Notes under the pieces: generated by a model
Databases searched by the model: none
Told to the model about the DNA's origin: nothing
What the model saw: the letters and a program-made list of their open reading frames with translations, nothing else
Shown: piece after piece, positions 59,894 through 64,000 of the stretch
How the letters are laid out: each line of letters opens with the position of its first letter
Numbering within the stretch: position 1 is the stretch's first letter
Position numbers and translations under genes: made by a program
From: Kineosporia aurantiaca JCM 3230
GTDB taxonomy: Bacteria > Actinomycetota > Actinomycetes > Actinomycetales > Kineosporiaceae
DNA length: 64,000 nucleotides
Assembly (NCBI GenBank): GCA_000719025.1
Contig: JODP01000006.1
Span: 930,001-994,000, forward strand
Direction: 5' to 3'

Positions 59894-61075
59894 GTGAACA
59901 TTCCCGCTCTCGCCCCGCTGGTAGCGGCGTACGCCGATGAACTGATCGACACGCGCCGGGATCTTCACGCGCATCCGGAACTCGGTTTCCAGGAGGTGCG
60001 TACCACCGCGCTGCTGATCGAGAGGCTGGCCAAGGCCGGGCTCGACCCGCAGCGGATGGCCGGGGGTACCGGGCTGTGGTGCGACATCGGGCCGGCCGGC
60101 GGGCGCACGGTCGTCCTGCGCGCCGACCTGGACGCCCTGCCGATGGCCGACACGTGCGGCCGCCCGTGGGCCTCGACCACCGAGAACGCCACGCACGCCT
60201 GTGGTCACGACGTGCACACCACCGGCCTGCTGGGCGCCGCCCTGGCCCTGGCCGACCTGCACGAGCGCACCCCGCTGCCGGGCCGGGTCCGCCTGCTCTT
60301 CCAGCCCGCCGAGGAGAAGATGCCCGGCGGCGCGCTGCGGGTGCTCGGCGACGGGCTGCTCGACGGGGTCGAACGTGCCTACGCACTGCACTGCGATCCG
60401 CACACCGAGGTCGGCTACATCGGCTCCCGGGTCGGCGCGATCACCGCCGCCGCGGACTACGTCCGGGTCCGGCTGAACGGGCACGGCGGCCACACCTCCC
60501 GCCCGCACCTCACCGAAGACGTGATCTTCGCGCTCGCCTCGGTGGTCACCGGGGTGCCGGCGGCGCTGTCCCGCCGGGTCGACCCCCGCTCCGGCGCCTC
60601 GATGGTCTGGGGCCAGATCAACGCCGGGGTCGCGATGAACGCGATCCCCAGCGCCGGCGAGGTGGCCGGTACCTTCCGCTGCCTGGACGGCGCGGTCTGG
60701 ACCATCGCCAGCTCGATCATCACCGACAGCATCCAGCAGATCGTGCAGCCCTACGGCGTCCGGGCCGACGTGGACTACCAGCGAGGGGTGCCGCCCACGG
60801 TGAACGACGCGTCGGCCGTGGCGGTGGCCGAGGCCGCGGTCCGGGCCGAGTTCGGCGCCGACGCCCTGCAGCTCACCCCGCAGAGCCTGGGCGGCGAGGA
60901 CTTCGCCTGGATCCTGGAGAAGGTCCCCGGCGCCATGGTCCGGCTCGGTACCCGTACGCCGGGCGGGCCGATGTACGACCTGCACCGGCCCGACTTCGAC
61001 GTCGACGAGCGGGCGATCTCGATCGCGGCCACGTTCCTGGCCTCCACCGCGGTGCGGGACCTGTACGCCGGCTGA
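59894..61075 (+). CDS. M20 family amidohydrolase
   Basis: A 393-residue M20D hydrolase: RRDLHAHPELGFQEVRTT, LRADLDALPMADT, HACGHDVHTTGLLG, FQPAEEKMPGGA (catalytic Glu) and GGEDFAWILEKVPGAMVRLG. Similar to the enzyme at 35682. It probably releases acyl groups from amino acids or amides; substrate unknown. Confidence 0.92.
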   Translation: MNIPALAPLVAAYADELIDTRRDLHAHPELGFQEVRTTALLIERLAKAGLDPQRMAGGTGLWCDIGPAGGRTVVLRADLDALPMADTCGRPWASTTENATHACGHDVHTTGLLGAALALADLHERTPLPGRVRLLFQPAEEKMPGGALRVLGDGLLDGVERAYALHCDPHTEVGYIGSRVGAITAAADYVRVRLNGHGGHTSRPHLTEDVIFALASVVTGVPAALSRRVDPRSGASMVWGQINAGVAMNAIPSAGEVAGTFRCLDGAVWTIASSIITDSIQQIVQPYGVRADVDYQRGVPPTVNDASAVAVAEAAVRAEFGADALQLTPQSLGGEDFAWILEKVPGAMVRLGTRTPGGPMYDLHRPDFDVDERAISIAATFLASTAVRDLYAG

Positions 61076-61077
61076 GG

Positions 61078-61791
61078 TCAGGGCTCGGTCCGCTCCCACG
61101 CGGTTCGGTACGACTTCGGTTCCGCGCCCGGGATCCCGGGCCGGCGCTGCGGTTCGGTCAGGGCCCAGGCCGAGCGGGTGAGCAGGAAGACGGTCACGGC
61201 CAGCATCAGTCCGGCGAAGAGCAGAGCGGGCGCGAGAAGGCCGAACAGCAGCAGGAACACCACCCCCGGCCCGGCCGCGACGGCAGTTGCGGCGCCCGCT
61301 GCGAACAGCAGGCCCGGGCTGCTCAGGAAGGGCCGGCTCGAAACCTCGCCGGGCCGGCGGCGCCCAACCGTGGCGACGGCCAGCACCACGACCACGGTGA
61401 CGGCGATCGAGCCGAACAGGATGCCGTTGTACGTCCAGTACGGGATCAGGCTCTTCGAGGTGCCGTCGGCGAAGTTGCACTGGTTCTGCAGAGGGAAAGC
61501 GCTGTACGTGTAGTAAGCCCGAGGGTCCAGGGGCTTCTCCGGGCACAACTCGGAGGTGCCCCGGAGACCGCCGGCGAAGCTGGTGGCGACCAAGAGGATC
61601 AGGTAGAGCACGGACGTGACGAGAACGGCCAGCAGCCCGGCCGCGACCCGGCCGGCGATGCCACTGAGCCTCGAGCTGATCACGCCCGGACGATAACCCG
61701 GCCTGTCGGGGTCCGGACCCTTTTCGGGGGATTCGGCCCTGACCTCGATCATCTCTTCGGCGGTGGGAGCCAGTGACGAACAGATTTCCAC
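61078..61791 (-). CDS. multi-helix membrane protein of unknown function
   Basis: About 237 residues. A hydrophilic acidic N-terminus is followed by four or so helices (VAAGLLAVLVTSVLYLILLV; GILFGSIAVTVVVVLAVATV; AAGPGVVFLLLFGLLAPALL; GLMLAVTVFLL). An extracytoplasmic loop between the first two carries CPEK and NQCNF, a potential disulphide. Start uncertain: GTG 61791, ATG 61752 or TTG 61827. No family recognised. Confidence 0.65.
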   Translation of the reverse strand: MEICSSLAPTAEEMIEVRAESPEKGPDPDRPGYRPGVISSRLSGIAGRVAAGLLAVLVTSVLYLILLVATSFAGGLRGTSELCPEKPLDPRAYYTYSAFPLQNQCNFADGTSKSLIPYWTYNGILFGSIAVTVVVVLAVATVGRRRPGEVSSRPFLSSPGLLFAAGAATAVAAGPGVVFLLLFGLLAPALLFAGLMLAVTVFLLTRSAWALTEPQRRPGIPGAEPKSYRTAWERTEP

Positions 61792-61956
61792 GGTTACGGT
61801 TCGGCCACCGAATGGTTCCGGCTCCAAACGCGCTGTGAATAGCAGCTATCGTCGCCCTGAAACCGGCCCCACCAGGGCCGGGACCGAGGCGTTGGCCCGT
61901 GCTTCACGTGGCGTCAACCCCGGTTCGTCCTAGATGTAACGAAGAAGGAGGCACCT

Positions 61957-63018
61957 GTGCGCCGGGTCCCCAGTCTGGTTGCGGTGCTGGCCGCTGCGAC
62001 CCTCGCCCTCTCCGCCTGCGGTGGCGGGAGCAGCGACGACACGAGCACGGGCGGCAGTACCGGCTCGTCGTCCGCCAAGTCCGACGTCAAGGTCGGCATG
62101 GCCTACGACGTCGGCGGCCGGGGTGACCTGTCCTTCAACGACGCCGCCGCGGCCGGTCTGGACAAGTCCAAGACCGAGTTCGGCGTGGACGTCAAGGAGC
62201 TCGAGGCCAGCGCCGGCGAGACGGACAGCCAGCGCGAAGAGCGGCTGCGGCTGCTCGCCGACGGCGGCTACAACCCGATCATCGCGGTCGGTTACGCGTA
62301 CGCCCCCGCGCTGGGCAAGGTAGCCGCGGACTACCCGGACACCCAGTTCGGCATCATCGACGACTCCAGCCTGAGCTCGACCAAGAACGTCACCTCGCTG
62401 GTCTTCGCCGAGCAGGAGGGTTCGTTCCTGGTCGGCGCGATCGCCGCGCAGGCCTCCAAGAACGGCAACGTCGGCTATATCGGCGCCAGCCCGTCCCCGC
62501 TGCTGCAGAAGTTCGAGGCCGGCTTCACCCAGGGCGCCAAGGCGGTCAAGCCCGACATCAAGGTCCAGGTCAAGTACCTCGGCCCGACGACGGACAACTC
62601 CGTGTTCAATGTGCCGGACAAGGCCGAGACTGCGGCCCAGGGCATGATCGACGGCGGCACCGACGTGATCTACACCGCTGCGGGCGGTTCCGGCGCCGGT
62701 ACGTTCAAGGCGATCGCCGCCGCGGGCGCCGGGCACTGGGCGATCGGGGTCGACTCCGACCAGTACAAGACGGCCGACGCCTCGGTCCAGAAGTACATCC
62801 TCACCTCGATGCTCAAGCGGGTGGACACGGCGGTCTACGACTTCGTCAAGTCCTCGGTGGATGGCAAGGTGCTGACCGGCGTGCAGACCTTCGACCTGTC
62901 GACCGACGGCGTCGGGTACGCCACCTCGAACTCCGCGGTGGAGCCCTACGAGGCCAAGACCGACGACCTGAAGAAGCAGATCATCAGCGGCGACATCAAG
63001 GTCTCGGCCACGCCGTGA
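61957..63018 (+). CDS. BMP-family ABC transporter substrate-binding lipoprotein
   Basis: A 353-residue BMP (PnrA-like) lipoprotein, likely binding purine nucleosides. Signal ends LALSAC, then comes a Gly/Ser/Thr linker and the domain KVGMAYDVGGRGDLSFNDAAAAGL. Further motifs are DDSSLSSTKNVTSLVFAEQEGSFLVGAIAA and WAIGVDSDQYK. GTG has AAGGAGG upstream. It is the first gene of a transporter whose ATPase follows. Confidence 0.93.
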   Translation: MRRVPSLVAVLAAATLALSACGGGSSDDTSTGGSTGSSSAKSDVKVGMAYDVGGRGDLSFNDAAAAGLDKSKTEFGVDVKELEASAGETDSQREERLRLLADGGYNPIIAVGYAYAPALGKVAADYPDTQFGIIDDSSLSSTKNVTSLVFAEQEGSFLVGAIAAQASKNGNVGYIGASPSPLLQKFEAGFTQGAKAVKPDIKVQVKYLGPTTDNSVFNVPDKAETAAQGMIDGGTDVIYTAAGGSGAGTFKAIAAAGAGHWAIGVDSDQYKTADASVQKYILTSMLKRVDTAVYDFVKSSVDGKVLTGVQTFDLSTDGVGYATSNSAVEPYEAKTDDLKKQIISGDIKVSATP

Positions 63019-63082
63019 TCTGAACCGGTGGTTCTGAGCCGGACGGGCCCGGAAGCACCGGCATCGCGCACTACCCTGGCCG

Positions 63083-63112
63083 CCGTTCCCCTCGCAGGCG
63101 CGAGAGGAACGG
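63083..63112 (+). terminator. intercistronic hairpin between binding protein and ATPase genes
   Basis: CCGTTCC-C-CTCGC / GCGAG-A-GGAACGG, a 13-position stem with one mismatch and a 4-base loop in the 154-bp gap. Such hairpins often favour binding-protein mRNA over downstream genes. A full terminator is not excluded. Confidence 0.5.
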
Positions 63113-63172
63113 CTGTCCAGCGTCTGTACTGGAAACGGATGTCCCGTCAGCGGTGAAGAAGGTGTTCCTCTC

Positions 63173-64000
63173 ATGCCCGAGCCGAGCGAGGGTGGTGCGG
63201 TCCCGGCGGTCGAACTGACCGGGATCACCAAACGGTTCCCCGGCGTCGTGGCCAACCACGACGTCAATCTCCGGGTCCTGCCCGGCACGGTGCACGCCGT
63301 GGTCGGGGAGAACGGCGCGGGCAAGTCCACGCTGATGAAGACCCTGTACGGCATGCACAAGCCGGACGAGGGCACGATCGCGATCAACGGCGAGCAGGTG
63401 GTCCTGCACAGCCCGTCGGACGCGATCGCCCGCGGCGTGGGCATGGTGCACCAGCACTTCATGCTGGCCGACAACCTGACCGTGCTGGAGAACGTGGTGC
63501 TCGGGGCCGAGCCCCGGCGCTGGGGCGGGTTCGGGCTGAATCGCGGGGCCGCTCGGGCAAAGATTCGCGAGATCGGTCAGCAGTACGGCCTCGAGGTCGA
63601 CCCCGATACGATGGTCGAGCGCCTCGGTGTGGGCGACCGGCAGCGAGTCGAGATCATCAAGGTGCTTTATCGCGGCGCTCGCATCCTGGTGCTCGACGAG
63701 CCCACTGCTGTGCTGGTGCCGCAGGAGGTGGACGCGCTCTTCGAGGCCCTGAACGTGCTGAAGGGTCAGGGCCTGTCGATCATCTTCATCTCGCACAAGC
63801 TCGACGAGGTCCGCGCCGTCGCCGACGAGATCACCGTCATGCGGCGCGGCACCACCGTAGCCACCGCCGACCCGAAGACGGTCAGCTCCCGTCAGCTGGC
63901 CGAGCTGATGGTCGGAAGCGAACTGCCCTCGCCCCAGACCAGCGATTCCACGGTCACCGATCGCGCGGTGCTGGAGCTCTCCGGTATCAATCTGCTGGAC
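63173..64000 (+). CDS. ABC transporter ATP-binding protein (BMP-associated), partial
   Basis: The first 276 residues of a nucleoside/simple-sugar type ABC ATPase; the gene runs off the window. It has ITKRFPGVVANHDVNLRV, Walker A GENGAGKST, the Q-loop MVHQHFMLADNLTVLENVVLG, the signature GVGDRQRVEI and Walker B ILVLDEPTAVL. These proteins have two ATPase domains; only the first and the start of the second (VLELSGINLLD) are present. Pairs with the BMP lipoprotein upstream. Confidence 0.93.
   Translation, partial: MPEPSEGGAVPAVELTGITKRFPGVVANHDVNLRVLPGTVHAVVGENGAGKSTLMKTLYGMHKPDEGTIAINGEQVVLHSPSDAIARGVGMVHQHFMLADNLTVLENVVLGAEPRRWGGFGLNRGAARAKIREIGQQYGLEVDPDTMVERLGVGDRQRVEIIKVLYRGARILVLDEPTAVLVPQEVDALFEALNVLKGQGLSIIFISHKLDEVRAVADEITVMRRGTTVATADPKTVSSRQLAELMVGSELPSPQTSDSTVTDRAVLELSGINLLD

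Noticed and set aside
1..64000. tRNA genes, prophage, insertion sequences or integrase sites
   Set aside because: No tRNA-like arms, transposase or integrase motifs, or flanking direct repeats with inverted ends were seen on reading both strands.

Overview
The window is GC-rich actinobacterial DNA. Third codon positions are almost all G or C, GTG starts are common, and several families are typical of Actinomycetota (PknG/GlnX/GlnH, XRE-DUF5753 with DUF397, DUF3017, DUF6350, DUF6318). A Kineosporia-like or related actinomycete is plausible, but the sequence alone does not fix the genus. I see no tRNA, rRNA, insertion sequence, CRISPR array or prophage; it reads as chromosomal core with small accessory patches.

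Layout. 1-10.2 kb: a truncated GH3 lipoprotein gene, sucCD, a DUF6350 membrane protein, a repeat-rich Pro/Gln/Tyr membrane protein, purN, purH and a DUF3017 protein. 10.4-23.5 kb: ten co-directional, mostly overlapping genes form a signalling island: TelA, an unknown protein, an AAA ATPase, a GlnX-like membrane sensor, a GlnH-like binding lipoprotein, a coiled-coil protein, PknG, a PP2C phosphatase, a vWA protein and a zinc-ribbon/FHA protein. 23.5-30.6 kb: a DUF6318 lipoprotein with a PKD-like secreted protein, purU, a membrane-anchored GH26-type glycosidase with a repeat-bearing cytoplasmic tail, a DUF2207-like membrane protein and a SUKH-like protein. 30.7-38.6 kb: lemA, glyA-folD behind a ZTP riboswitch, a PadR regulator, an FAD monooxygenase, an M20 amidohydrolase, an alpha/beta hydrolase and exonuclease III. 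38.6-47.7 kb: an accessory stretch with two tiny divergent genes, a convergent DUF397/XRE pair, a LysR regulator beside a nonsense-interrupted SDR gene, a C39-like protein, an M24 peptidase and a TetR/TetX-like pair. 47.8-64 kb: YihY, 2H phosphoesterase and trpS; a four-copy palindromic element; manA with a 36-aa protein and DUF72; a DD-carboxypeptidase; a mannosyltransferase; manC; a methyltransferase/type III PKS pair; an M20 hydrolase; and the start of a BMP-type nucleoside ABC transporter.

How it works together. The island looks like an enlarged version of the actinobacterial GlnX-GlnH-PknG amino-acid-sensing pathway. It adds a phosphatase, an FHA reader, a vWA protein, an AAA ATPase and TelA, and the kinase, phosphatase and FHA proteins carry similar CxxC zinc ribbons. 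The GH26 protein nearby has five ETT(S/A) motifs resembling the PknG/PknB phosphosite of GarA/OdhI, so it is a candidate substrate. One-carbon and purine genes (purN, purH, purU, glyA, folD) recur in the window, and glyA-folD is under a ZTP riboswitch. Many genes have a TANNNT hexamer 6-9 bases before the start codon, which suggests widespread leaderless transcription.
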